From Pseudobdellovibrio sp031428275 (GTDB lineage: Bacteria; Bdellovibrionota; Bdellovibrionia; Bdellovibrionales; Bdellovibrionaceae), in assembly GCA_031428275.1 (NCBI GenBank), contig JANPPC010000009.1, forward strand, positions 1-64,000: a DNA stretch of 64,000 nucleotides, read 5' to 3'. Under the pieces are notes generated by a model. The model saw only the letters and a program-made list of their open reading frames with translations. It was not told the origin of the DNA and ran no database searches. Numbering within the stretch: the first letter of the stretch is position 1; each line of letters starts with the position of its first letter. Shown one piece after another: positions 53,082-62,292 of the stretch. The translations under genes were made by a program, and so were the position numbers.

Positions 53082-54734
53082 TTGGAAAAGATATTTGGCG
53101 GTTTACTTGGTCAATTCCAAGAGTTTTATAAATCATTAGGCCCCACAAAAAGATTAGCTTTATTAGCATCTTTTTTAATCGGTCTATTAGCGGTTGGTTC
53201 TGTGGTGTTTATGACATCCGGAAAAGACTATGCCGTTTTATTGACGAATATTCCGTCAGATCAAATGCCGACGATTATCGAGAAATTAAGTGCCAAGAAT
53301 GTGCCTTACCAGCTTAAAGAAGATGGTAAAACGGTTACGGTGCCGAAAGAATTTTTGCACGCAACGCAAATGCAGCTTATGGCTGAAGTTGGTTCTGCAA
53401 AAATGGGTAACATCGGTTTAGAGATTTTTGATAAACAAGAATTCGGTATCAACTCTTATGCTCAAAAAATTAATTATCAACGCGCGCTGCAAGGCGAGTT
53501 GATGCGTGCGATTAATACTTTGTCAGCAGTTAGACAATCGAAAGTTATCTTAGCTTTACCGGCTAAAAAAACAATCATGGAAGAATCTTCACCTCCGTCA
53601 GCTTCGATTGTGGTTGAATTACACCCAGGTAAAGAATTATCGGCTGACCAAGTTCGCGGTATTCGCTTTCTAGTCGCAAATGCTGTCGAGGGAATGGACG
53701 CCGAGCGAGTTACTGTTTTAGACGAACGCGGTAAAATGATTTCACGCCAGTCCGACGGTGCGACGGGTGCCACGAACGACATCATGGAATTGAAGCAAAA
53801 AGTTGAACATGATTTAGAAAACCGCATTGAATCAATACTTTCAAAAGTAGTTGGGCACGGTAAAATTGTTGCCAAAGTTGATGCCACGATAAATCACAAA
53901 GTAGTGACCGCCGTTGAAGAAACTGTTGACGCAGACAAAACGGCGATTCGTTCGCAAACCAGCCAAGAAGAATCTTTAGACGGCGCACGTACAAATCCAA
54001 CTGGTGTACCAGGTTCACGTTCTAATATCCCGGGAGCAGAAGATAACAATGGCCAAGTCGGTTTTAAACAAGACGTAAAAAAAGAACTTAAAACGATTAA
54101 CTACGAAGTCCCGAAAACCGTAAAAAATATTAAAGAAGCAGCCGGCGGAGTTGAAAAGATTAGTGTAGCGGTCTTAATCGACGGCGTTAATACGACAACT
54201 TCTAAACCAGACGGAACTTCTGAAACCAAATGGGCGCCACGTTCGTTAGAAGAAATAGCTAAGTACGAATCTTTAGTTAAAAACGCAATCGGCTATATGT
54301 CGGCCCGTGGCGACAATGTTAAAATTGAGTCTATTCAATTTCAGCCAGAAGATTTTACCGAGAGTGAAAAAATCTTAACTACGTTAGAAAAGAAGAAGCT
54401 GGTTCAATCTTTATTTAAATGGGGATTGTTAGGATTTGCTCTTTTATTATTCTTCTTCATGGTTATTCGTCCTTTTATGCAATGGATTACAGATTCGTTC
54501 ACAGATTCTGTGGAAGAAATGTTGCCACGTACAATTGAAGAATTAGAAGAATTGCACTCGGTTGATAATTCATTACCAGGTCTTGCCGGTGTATTGCCAA
54601 TTTTACAAGAATCGGTTGATCCAGAAAAAGCCGAAAGCGAATTGCTAAAAGATCGTATTATGAGCTTGATGCAAAAAGATGAAGAAAAAGCATCTAGTGC
54701 AATCAATATGTGGGTTTCTAGGAAGGAAGGCTAA
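53082..54734 (+). CDS. fliF: Flagellar MS-ring protein FliF
   Basis: 550 aa from TTG 53082, one base after fliE stop. Two membrane helices (about 23-45 and 448-468) flank a periplasmic ring domain with YAVLLTNI, NSYAQKINYQRALQGEL and LPGKELSADQV-type blocks; the C-terminus contacts FliG. Overlaps fliG by one base. Confidence 0.95.
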   Translation: MEKIFGGLLGQFQEFYKSLGPTKRLALLASFLIGLLAVGSVVFMTSGKDYAVLLTNIPSDQMPTIIEKLSAKNVPYQLKEDGKTVTVPKEFLHATQMQLMAEVGSAKMGNIGLEIFDKQEFGINSYAQKINYQRALQGELMRAINTLSAVRQSKVILALPAKKTIMEESSPPSASIVVELHPGKELSADQVRGIRFLVANAVEGMDAERVTVLDERGKMISRQSDGATGATNDIMELKQKVEHDLENRIESILSKVVGHGKIVAKVDATINHKVVTAVEETVDADKTAIRSQTSQEESLDGARTNPTGVPGSRSNIPGAEDNNGQVGFKQDVKKELKTINYEVPKTVKNIKEAAGGVEKISVAVLIDGVNTTTSKPDGTSETKWAPRSLEEIAKYESLVKNAIGYMSARGDNVKIESIQFQPEDFTESEKILTTLEKKKLVQSLFKWGLLGFALLLFFFMVIRPFMQWITDSFTDSVEEMLPRTIEELEELHSVDNSLPGLAGVLPILQESVDPEKAESELLKDRIMSLMQKDEEKASSAINMWVSRKEG

Positions 54735-55771
54735 TGCGCGGTTACGGTAAGTTTGAAAATTTAGATTACGACGCCTTGCGCGGCATCGATAAAGCGGCAA
54801 TCTTGGTAAACTACCTAGGGCGCGAAGCAATTAAAGTTTTATTTAAAAAAATGGATGACGGAGATATCCGTAAATTACTTCATTTAATGTCTAAATTTAA
54901 AGTTGTACCGGTTCACATTACCAAGCGTGTACTTGAAGAATACTATGAAATGGTCAGCGAATCTGAAGATTTTATCTTCTCAGAGCAAATGGCCAGCAAA
55001 GAAACGATTGTCGATGCGCTGGGCGAAGAACGAGCGCGCGGAATTTTGGGTGGTTTGAATATCAATTCTGGTACTGGACGTACTTTAGAATCTTTGGAAA
55101 TGGTTGATGCAAAATCTTTATCAACATTCTTAGTGAATGAGCATCCACAAACCGTGGCAGTTATTTTAGCCCATCTTGAACCGGAGAAAAAAGGCGAAGT
55201 ACTGCGTCGTTTACCAGAGTCATTGCAGGCTGAAGTTGTACTACGTATGGCGAATCTAGATAACGTTGATCCAGAGCTTATCGCTGAAATTGATAAAGTT
55301 CTTAAAAATCAATTATCAAGCTCACACACGGTCGAGCAAGCTTCGTTGGGTGGCGTTCAGCCAGTCGCAGAGATGCTGAATGTTATGGATAAAAATACTG
55401 AACAATCAATTATGTCTAGATTAGAAGAAAAAGACCCATTACTTGCGGAAGAGATTCGTAAGCTGATGTTTGTATTTGAAGACATTGCAAAAATTGATGA
55501 TCGCGGTATGCAGGTTCTTCTTAAAGAAGTTCCCAATGATCGTCTATTACTTGCTCTTAAAACAGCGAATGAAGATATTCGTAATAAAGTATTCAAAAAT
55601 ATCTCAGCTCGTGCTGCTGAGATGCTACGCGAAGATCTTTCGAATATGGGCCCGGCTCGCTTATCAGATGTTGAAACGGCTCAGCAAGAAATCGTCAACG
55701 TGGCTCGTCGCTTAGAAGTTGAAGGAAAAATTATTATAGCTCGTGGCGGTAACGAAGATGCGATGGTCTAA
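54734..55771 (+). CDS. fliG: Flagellar motor switch protein FliG
   Basis: 345 aa. DKAAILVNYLGREA at the N-terminus, EHPQTVAVILAHLEPEKKGEVL in the middle domain and the C-terminal torque domain with the charged helix region DRGMQVLLKEVPNDRLLLALK. Rotor component contacted by the stator. Confidence 0.96.
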   Translation: MRGYGKFENLDYDALRGIDKAAILVNYLGREAIKVLFKKMDDGDIRKLLHLMSKFKVVPVHITKRVLEEYYEMVSESEDFIFSEQMASKETIVDALGEERARGILGGLNINSGTGRTLESLEMVDAKSLSTFLVNEHPQTVAVILAHLEPEKKGEVLRRLPESLQAEVVLRMANLDNVDPELIAEIDKVLKNQLSSSHTVEQASLGGVQPVAEMLNVMDKNTEQSIMSRLEEKDPLLAEEIRKLMFVFEDIAKIDDRGMQVLLKEVPNDRLLLALKTANEDIRNKVFKNISARAAEMLREDLSNMGPARLSDVETAQQEIVNVARRLEVEGKIIIARGGNEDAMV

Positions 55772-56546
55772 TATTCTAAAAAAAGACCAAACGACTCAGA
55801 CAACTGAAGACGTTTCGGTTTTAGACTACACACCGAAAGAGTTTAATTTCGGTACGCCCGCTGCCGCAATAGACTATCTTAGACAAAAAGAAAAAGGCTC
55901 AGATTTCTTACTAAGTGAAGTACTGCGTACAACGACTGGTGTAGAAGAAATTGAACGGCTTTCTGAAGAACAGAAAATTGAACAAAAAGTTTTAGAAAAA
56001 CTAGCTTTAGTTCAAGAGGATGCTTATAAAAAAGCGTACGATTTAGGTTTTGATGAAGGCTTAGCTAAGGCGATTTCAGATAAAACCGAAGAGCTAGATC
56101 AACAATCTGCCGAAACCGCGAAGTTACTTATTAGTTTCAACCACATCAAAGAAGAGCTTGTGCATCAGAACGAGGCCCATTTAATTCGATTGGTTTACGA
56201 AATTGCCAGTAAAATTGCCTTCGATCACATTGAACAAAACGAAGAATCAGTCTTGAAAGTAATTAAAATGGCAATTGAAACGGCGCAGGTCGAAGAAAAC
56301 GTGAACGTTTTAATTGCCCCGCAGCAGCTTGAATTCTTAGAAAGAATGAAAGCTCAAGGCGGGCGCGAAAATGAATTTCTTAAAAAAATTAAATTTGTCG
56401 ACTCTGATCAAGTCACTTCAGGAAGCTGTATCGTTGAAACTAACTATGGTGTAATAGATGCCCGTATCGAAGAACGGGTTCAAAAACTTTGGACAGAGCT
56501 AAAAGCGGCTTTACCTAAAGTAAAATCACCGATTGGCTCGACGTGA
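55758..56546 (+). CDS. fliH: Flagellar assembly protein FliH
   Basis: 262 aa from ATG 55758, within the end of fliG (a GTG at 55743 is possible). Helical, Glu/Gln-rich middle (EDAYKKAYDLGFDEGLAKA) and a C-terminal domain ending in SGSCIVETNYGVIDARIEERVQKL, the FliH/HrpE pattern. Regulates the FliI ATPase. Overlaps fliI by 4 nt. Confidence 0.9.
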   Translation: MRWSNILKKDQTTQTTEDVSVLDYTPKEFNFGTPAAAIDYLRQKEKGSDFLLSEVLRTTTGVEEIERLSEEQKIEQKVLEKLALVQEDAYKKAYDLGFDEGLAKAISDKTEELDQQSAETAKLLISFNHIKEELVHQNEAHLIRLVYEIASKIAFDHIEQNEESVLKVIKMAIETAQVEENVNVLIAPQQLEFLERMKAQGGRENEFLKKIKFVDSDQVTSGSCIVETNYGVIDARIEERVQKLWTELKAALPKVKSPIGST

Positions 56547-57862
56547 GCATTAACTTCGAAAAATATTCAAACATCTTAAGTTCGGTTCATCTAACCCGCG
56601 ATAGCGGTAAGGTGACCGAAGTAACGGGCTTACTTATAAAAGGATTTATTCCCGGAGTCAGTATCGGCAGTATTTGTGAAATTCAGACTGCCGTTTCTGA
56701 AAAGCCAATCCTTGCTGAGGTGGTCGGCTTCAAAGACCGTCACGTCTTAATGATGAGTTTAGGCAACATGCGTGGAATTTCAATGGGTTCTAAAATTACC
56801 TTATCGAAATCAATTGCGACCGTAAAAGTAAGTGATGATTTGCTTGGTCGCGTAGTTGACGGTTTAGGAATGCCTTTAGACGATGGACCGGCCATGGAAG
56901 AAACTGAAGAAGTTTCTTTGTATGGTGAAGTGGTAAACCCGCTCAGTAGAAAACCAATCAGAGAGTTTTTAGATGTAGGCGTCCGCGCCATTAATGCAAC
57001 CTTAACAGCAGGTCGCGGTCAACGTGTAGCGATCATGGCTGGTTCGGGTGTGGGTAAATCTGTGTTGATGGGTATGATGGCCCAACAAACCGACGCCGAT
57101 ATTAATGTAATCGCACTCGTGGGCGAGCGTGGCCGTGAGGTGCGCGAATTTATTGAGAATGAACTTGGTACCGAAGGAATGAAAAAAACTGTCGTCGTAT
57201 GTGTGACCAGCGATCAAAGCCCACTGCTACGTATGCGCGGTGCCTTTGTGGCCACAGCTATTGCTGAACATTTTGCTCATCAAGGAAAAAATGTTTTACT
57301 GGTGATGGATTCAGTTACTCGCTTTGCCATGGCTATGCGTGAAATTGGCCTAAGCATTGGCGAGCCGCCAACAACTAAAGGTTATACTCCATCTGTGTTT
57401 TCGACATTACCAAAACTGCTAGAACGCGCAGGTAATTTTGAAAATGGCGGATCGATCACTGGTTTCTATACCACGTTGGTGGATGGCGATGACATGAATG
57501 ACCCAATCGGGGATGCCGTACGTTCGATCGTCGATGGTCACATCGTTTTAACCCGTGCGCTTGCGCAAAAAGGTCACTTTCCGGCGATTGATGTTCTACA
57601 AAGCGCAAGTCGCGTGATGAAGGCGGTTAGTTCGCCCGAGCACGTTCGAATGGCGCAAAAATTACGCGAGACAATTGCTACGTACCGCGACGCTGAAGAT
57701 TTAATTAATGTGGGCGCCTACAAAGCCGGCGCAAATCCGAAAATTGATCGCGCGATAAAAATGATCGATCAAATTAATGATTTCTTAAAACAGAAAACAG
57801 AAGATCATTCAAATATGGCTCAATGCTTACGTGGCCTACAGCAAATCACTCTAGGTAATTAA
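56543..57862 (+). CDS. fliI: Flagellar export ATPase FliI
   Basis: 439 aa from GTG 56543. Walker A AGSGVGKSV (about residue 168), GERGREVREF, LLVMDSVTRFAMAMREI and EPPTTKGYTPSVF are F1-beta-like, with an N-terminal beta barrel. Energises flagellar type III export. Confidence 0.96.
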   Translation: MSINFEKYSNILSSVHLTRDSGKVTEVTGLLIKGFIPGVSIGSICEIQTAVSEKPILAEVVGFKDRHVLMMSLGNMRGISMGSKITLSKSIATVKVSDDLLGRVVDGLGMPLDDGPAMEETEEVSLYGEVVNPLSRKPIREFLDVGVRAINATLTAGRGQRVAIMAGSGVGKSVLMGMMAQQTDADINVIALVGERGREVREFIENELGTEGMKKTVVVCVTSDQSPLLRMRGAFVATAIAEHFAHQGKNVLLVMDSVTRFAMAMREIGLSIGEPPTTKGYTPSVFSTLPKLLERAGNFENGGSITGFYTTLVDGDDMNDPIGDAVRSIVDGHIVLTRALAQKGHFPAIDVLQSASRVMKAVSSPEHVRMAQKLRETIATYRDAEDLINVGAYKAGANPKIDRAIKMIDQINDFLKQKTEDHSNMAQCLRGLQQITLGN

Positions 57863-57864
57863 TT

Positions 57865-58341
57865 ATGAAGTTTAAATTTTCGTTAGAGAAAGTTTTAAGA
57901 CATAGAAATATTCTGGTCGACTTAGCTAAGAAAAGTTTTCTTGAAGCACAAGCGGTACAAGTCGCCGAGCAACAGAAATTAGTCGAAATGTTAGAGCTTA
58001 AGAACGCGACCTTAGAAAACCGTACGCAGCAGATTCAGAGCGGTCAGTCCTGGACTAATTCGGTTGAGCAGATCAATACTTTCCTTAATGGGCATGACTT
58101 ACGAATTAAACACCAAAACTTACGTCTATTAGATTTTGAAAAAGTAGTCGAGTCCAGACGCGAAATTTTGCGGCTGGCGCTAATAGAGGTTAAGATAATG
58201 GAGAAGCTTAAAGAGAAGAAGAAAACCGAATTCTTATCTGAAGCGATGAAAAAAGAGCAAGCTGAGTTAGATGAATTGTCAGTTTTAAGATTTTCAAGGA
58301 TTGAAAATCCAATTAAGGGAAGTCATGAAGACGGGATATGA
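57865..58341 (+). CDS. fliJ: Flagellar export protein FliJ
   Basis: 158 aa, nearly all coiled coil. MKFKFSLEKVLRHRNILVDLAKKSF is a typical FliJ beginning; assigned mainly from position after fliI and coiled-coil make-up. Confidence 0.85.
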   Translation: MKFKFSLEKVLRHRNILVDLAKKSFLEAQAVQVAEQQKLVEMLELKNATLENRTQQIQSGQSWTNSVEQINTFLNGHDLRIKHQNLRLLDFEKVVESRREILRLALIEVKIMEKLKEKKKTEFLSEAMKKEQAELDELSVLRFSRIENPIKGSHEDGI

Positions 58342-59068
58342 TCAGTTTTTCAAAAAAGCAAAGCAGACTTCTCATTCACCTAAAAAGTCAGTGAATGCCA
58401 ATAAATCGTCTTATGTAAAACCTTACCGTAAAGAAAAAAAATCTTCTTTTCCTACTGGGGCTTTATTTATTTTTGTATTTATTGCGGGCGGTGGGTTACT
58501 TGCTATTGATCACCTAGATGAAATTGAAGCGCAATTTAAAAAAATCGAGTTCAGCATGGGCGTCGCGCAGGCTGAAGACAAAGTTCCGGTGGTAGCAGCA
58601 CCTACAGCCTTAACACCCGCGGCAGGCGGCACCGATGTTAAAGCGATCAGTATCGAAAAGCCCGTTGATGATTCAGATTATCTTTTTAAGCTAGCTGACC
58701 GCAAAAAACAGTTAGATCAGCGTGAAGAAGATTTAAATAAGCTTTCGGCTGAAATTGCTAAGCAAAAAGAAGAAATCGAAGAAAAGCTTAGAAAGCTAGA
58801 AGATACACGCCAAAAAATTTCAACAGCTTTAGAAGAAAAAATTAAGACCGATGACGGAAAGGTCGAAACCTTAGTGCAAATGTATTCAAACATGAAGCCG
58901 CAACAAGCCGCTAAGGTTTTTGAAGCATTAGATGAAGATTTAGTAATCGAGATTTTAGGCCGCATGAAGAAAAAAAGTGCCGCCGATATTTTAAATTTAA
59001 TTAAGCCCGAAAAAGCACAAGTTTTCGCTGAACGCTTCGCAGGATACAGAGTCCCGGCAAGTAAGTAG
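58325..59068 (+). CDS. MotE-like flagellar protein with MgtE-N-type domain
   Basis: 247 aa from ATG 58325 after AAGGGAAG. One membrane helix (about 42-62), a long coiled coil (about 125-180, KKQLDQREEDLNKL...), then a C-terminal MgtE-intracellular-like domain, YSNMKPQQAAKVFEALDEDL and RMKKKSAADILNLI. The same plan as MotE, a periplasmic partner of MotC. Overlaps the fliJ end by 17 nt. Confidence 0.8.
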   Translation: MKTGYDQFFKKAKQTSHSPKKSVNANKSSYVKPYRKEKKSSFPTGALFIFVFIAGGGLLAIDHLDEIEAQFKKIEFSMGVAQAEDKVPVVAAPTALTPAAGGTDVKAISIEKPVDDSDYLFKLADRKKQLDQREEDLNKLSAEIAKQKEEIEEKLRKLEDTRQKISTALEEKIKTDDGKVETLVQMYSNMKPQQAAKVFEALDEDLVIEILGRMKKKSAADILNLIKPEKAQVFAERFAGYRVPASK

Positions 59069-59112
59069 TTTTAGTAAGTAGAAGGTTCGTTAACAATGCA
59101 CCAAGGAGGAAA

Positions 59113-60645
59113 GTGCTAGATAAAATGCTCAGTGTCAGCCCCCCGCTAAAAGGGAAGGCTCCTGATGCGAAAGTCGATAAAGATTTTCGTAACACTTCGG
59201 TAGATTCAAAGGCAGAGTTTGAAAAGACGCTCAAATCAAAATTAGATTTGAAAGAGAGCGAAAAAAACAAACAGAAGCAAGAAGCCAAAGAGGCCCGAAG
59301 CGAAGAAACAGGAACTCGTACCGAGAAAAAAGATAAGAAGTCATCTGGGGGAATTAAAAAGAAGATGACGGACGATGAAGATAGTAAGATGGTTTCAAAC
59401 GGAATGGTCTCAATCGAGAGTGAAGTTGAAATCCCAGCGTCGAAGACAGGCCTGGCACAGATCGAAATCGGAATCGGAAACCAAGAAGAAGAATCAGCAC
59501 AAACTCTGGCGACAGAGCAAGGCAGCGTTTTACCTAAAGAAGGTACGAAGCTGTCAGCCGAGCTGTCAGCCGAGCTGTCAGCCGAACAAGCTGTGGCCGA
59601 TGCTTTTCAAATGGGTGGCGAAATTGATGACCAAGCCATTCAACCCGAAATTGCTAAGATTGCTGAAGTCGCAACGCAAAGACCGCAGGCGCAGCTGCAA
59701 GCCGAAAAGCTTCAGGCCGCTCAAGGTTTAGCGGCCCAGGCTCAGCAATCGTCGGCGCAGTTAGAGCAAGAGTTGGGCGAAGAAGTTGGTTTTCTGTCAG
59801 ACATAAGACAGCAAGCTAGCTCAGAGCTTGTTCAAAAAATGAAAGCCTTCGAGGCCGAAAAAAACTTAGCTCCGGATAAAGCGCAAGCTTTTGAATTAGC
59901 GGTTTTAGATCAGTTAAAAAAACAAATGATTGGTACGGGTGAACAGCAAAGTTCGGCTAATTCAGATTCACGGGAAGGTTCGCAAGAATCCTTAAAAGAC
60001 TTGAAGACTGACTTTGCCAAGACAGATGGTTTACACCTGGCTGGTCAATCGCATACCGACTTTCAAGCAAACTTAGCGACTTCTATTGATAAGTCGTCAG
60101 ACGCTCAGGCTACCAAACTAGAAGAAAGCTATGACAAAAATATCAAAGAGATCATGAGCCAAGGTAAATACCTAGTTACCAAGGGTGGGGGCGAGATGAA
60201 ACTTTCGATGTCGCCTGAAGGAATGGGCGAAGTTCAGTTAAAAGTCATGTTACAAGACGGTAAAGTGAACGTAGAGATTCAGACTCAAGACAAAGCGGTC
60301 AAAAAAATGATCGAAGATAGCTTATCTGAACTGAAGTCTGGTCTAGCTGCTCACCGCTTGAGTGTAGAACATGTTAGAATTGATACTGTTAGCGCAACGA
60401 ATACTGACAACAACGCCCAAAACCAAACAAACTGGAACAACGGCGGATCTGAAGGTAAACAAAGAGAATTCTGGAATTCTTTCCAACAAAATTTGGGACA
60501 GCAAAATTCAGGAAAATCTTCTTATCAAGGGTCTTCAGTAAACGCGAACGACACAAATGCCGGCTTACCGGTAGGTGCTTCGACAAGTTCAGCCTTAAGA
60601 ACATACGGCGGAACCAAGGGTGCTACAGTTAATCGGGTCGCGTAA
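59113..60645 (+). CDS. fliK: Flagellar hook-length control protein FliK
   Basis: 510 aa from GTG 59113, three bases after AGGAGG; ATG 59125 is an alternative. Long, low-complexity Lys/Glu/Gln/Ala-rich middle and a C-terminal FliK domain with GGGEMKLSMSPEGMGEVQL and VEIQTQDKAVKKMI. Acts as molecular ruler and substrate-specificity switch for the hook. Contains a 12-bp triple repeat. Confidence 0.9.
   Translation: MLDKMLSVSPPLKGKAPDAKVDKDFRNTSVDSKAEFEKTLKSKLDLKESEKNKQKQEAKEARSEETGTRTEKKDKKSSGGIKKKMTDDEDSKMVSNGMVSIESEVEIPASKTGLAQIEIGIGNQEEESAQTLATEQGSVLPKEGTKLSAELSAELSAEQAVADAFQMGGEIDDQAIQPEIAKIAEVATQRPQAQLQAEKLQAAQGLAAQAQQSSAQLEQELGEEVGFLSDIRQQASSELVQKMKAFEAEKNLAPDKAQAFELAVLDQLKKQMIGTGEQQSSANSDSREGSQESLKDLKTDFAKTDGLHLAGQSHTDFQANLATSIDKSSDAQATKLEESYDKNIKEIMSQGKYLVTKGGGEMKLSMSPEGMGEVQLKVMLQDGKVNVEIQTQDKAVKKMIEDSLSELKSGLAAHRLSVEHVRIDTVSATNTDNNAQNQTNWNNGGSEGKQREFWNSFQQNLGQQNSGKSSYQGSSVNANDTNAGLPVGASTSSALRTYGGTKGATVNRVA
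59551..59586 (+). repeat. Three 12-bp tandem repeats within fliK
   Basis: CTGTCAGCCGAG is repeated at 59551, 59563 and 59575 (last base A), coding for LSAE three times. In frame, so copy-number change would alter ruler length by four residues per unit. Confidence 0.9.
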
Positions 60646-60662
60646 TAAAAGAGGGAGTTTAG

Positions 60663-61673
60663 ATGGCAACATCAATGGCAGTTAAGACGGGAACTAAAAC
60701 TTGGAACGAAGCCTCTGGTAAAGAGTCTGATCTAAAGCAAGTTTCTAGCTTAACAGATGCACAAAAAGAAAAACTCGGCGCCGCAGACATGGGTGCCGTA
60801 CTAAATAAAGTGACGGACCCGAATTACGTAGATACTGGCAAACGCGTTAAAGGTCACGGTAATGCCAATCTTGATAAAGACGCGTTTTTCAAATTGATGT
60901 TAACGCAATTAAAGAATCAAGATCCGATGAATCCGCTTAAGAATCATGAAATGGCCGCGCAGTTAGCGCAGTTTTCTACTCTTGAGCAAATGTCGAATAT
61001 GAATAAAACGCTAACGAATATTGATGGCAAAGGCTCTGAGCCACAAAATTTTCAAGCATTAAATTTAATCGGCAAAACCGTCGCCGGAGATTCTTCAAAA
61101 GTTGTACGTACGCAATTCGATAAAGCCCATGATTTTAATTTTACTTTGCCGCAAGATGCGAGTGAAGCAACCGTAAAATTAATGAATGCTAAAGGCGAAG
61201 AGATTCGTGAATACAAAATGAATAATTTAAAAGCGGGCGCAAATAAAATTGCGTGGAACGGTCAGAATGATAAAGGCACGAACGCAGAGCCTGGCGACTA
61301 TCAATTCAAGATCGACGCGAAAAGCTCTACAGGAGCGAAGATTAACGTGAAGACAGATTTTCAAGGAACAATCTCGGGGATGAGTTTTTCACCTGAAGGG
61401 CCAGTCTTGCAAGTCGGAAGTCAGACCATTAAGATGCGCGACGTTCGTCAAATTACAGACGGAAGTGCTAAGCAGAACGACCAGAAAGTGAACGATGTCA
61501 CTAGCCTTGACTTGAAAAATGCACCCGAGGCAGCGCAAACTAATATCAAGCAAGAAGCAAATACTTCGAACAAAGCGTCGGAATCTCAGCGGGCCGCTGG
61601 GATGAGCGATGTTATGACTGATGTAGCAATGTCTCGTGATCTCATGAACAAGCTGCAGAAAGAAACGAAGTAA
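60663..61673 (+). CDS. flgD: Flagellar hook cap protein FlgD
   Basis: 336 aa. Conserved N-terminal block DAFFKLMLTQLKNQDPMNPL and MAAQLAQFSTLEQM, followed by a FlgD Ig/Tudor-like region (NKIAWNGQNDKGTNAEPGDYQF). Scaffold for hook assembly. About 100 C-terminal residues extend beyond the usual length. Overlaps the next gene by one base. Confidence 0.94.
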   Translation: MATSMAVKTGTKTWNEASGKESDLKQVSSLTDAQKEKLGAADMGAVLNKVTDPNYVDTGKRVKGHGNANLDKDAFFKLMLTQLKNQDPMNPLKNHEMAAQLAQFSTLEQMSNMNKTLTNIDGKGSEPQNFQALNLIGKTVAGDSSKVVRTQFDKAHDFNFTLPQDASEATVKLMNAKGEEIREYKMNNLKAGANKIAWNGQNDKGTNAEPGDYQFKIDAKSSTGAKINVKTDFQGTISGMSFSPEGPVLQVGSQTIKMRDVRQITDGSAKQNDQKVNDVTSLDLKNAPEAAQTNIKQEANTSNKASESQRAAGMSDVMTDVAMSRDLMNKLQKETK

Positions 61674-62137
61674 TGGATAAGATGAAGACACTCAATCCTT
61701 CGTTACAGAACGGGTTGAACAGAATCGAAAATCTGATTCCGACCAAACCTCTGGATATTAAAAAATCCGGAGAAGATGGTTTAGCTTTTAAAGAAGCTTT
61801 GGGCGATGCTTTAAAGACTGATGATGTTGCGGCACAGATTAAAACGGGGACGCCCCAGTCTGCCACACCAAAAGTTGAATCAGGAGCACTCAAATTTTCG
61901 AATCACGCGATCGAGAGAATGCAGTCACGCGGAATTAGTTACTCTCCGCAAGACATGACTCGATTAGGCGAAGCGGTGCAGAAGGCCGCAGCAAAAGGAT
62001 CGAAAGACACATTAGTATTAATGGAGAATTCGGCCCTAATCGTGAGCGTGAAGAACAATACAGTGGTGACGGTCATGGATAAGAACGCATTAAAAGAAAA
62101 TGTATTCACAAACATCGACAGTACAATTGTAATGTAG
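61673..62137 (+). CDS. Flagellar operon protein, TIGR02530 type
   Basis: 154 aa. C-terminal block FSNHAIERMQSRGISYSPQDMTRLGEAV and ALIVSVKNNTVVTVMD match the short 'flg_new' family found between flgD and flgE in many bacteria. Its exact role is not known, probably in hook assembly. Confidence 0.88.
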   Translation: MDKMKTLNPSLQNGLNRIENLIPTKPLDIKKSGEDGLAFKEALGDALKTDDVAAQIKTGTPQSATPKVESGALKFSNHAIERMQSRGISYSPQDMTRLGEAVQKAAAKGSKDTLVLMENSALIVSVKNNTVVTVMDKNALKENVFTNIDSTIVM

Positions 62138-62250
62138 CTGATTTTTTTAAATATTTTTTTTAGTTATTCGGGTCGACTACTTGAATAATTAACGCTGCTA
62201 ACGCGGCAAAATAGGGCTGGTCCTCGCAGAGGGGGCCCTTCAAACAAACT

Positions 62251-62273
62251 GAATAGACTACGACGGTCTATTC
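62251..62273 (+). promoter_or_regulatory. Hairpin in the flgE leader
   Basis: GAATAGAC (62251-62258) pairs exactly with GTCTATTC (62266-62273), 11 bases before GGAGG of flgE. May influence flgE translation or mRNA processing. Confidence 0.5.
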
Positions 62274-62292
62274 TAACGACATGGAGGTTATC

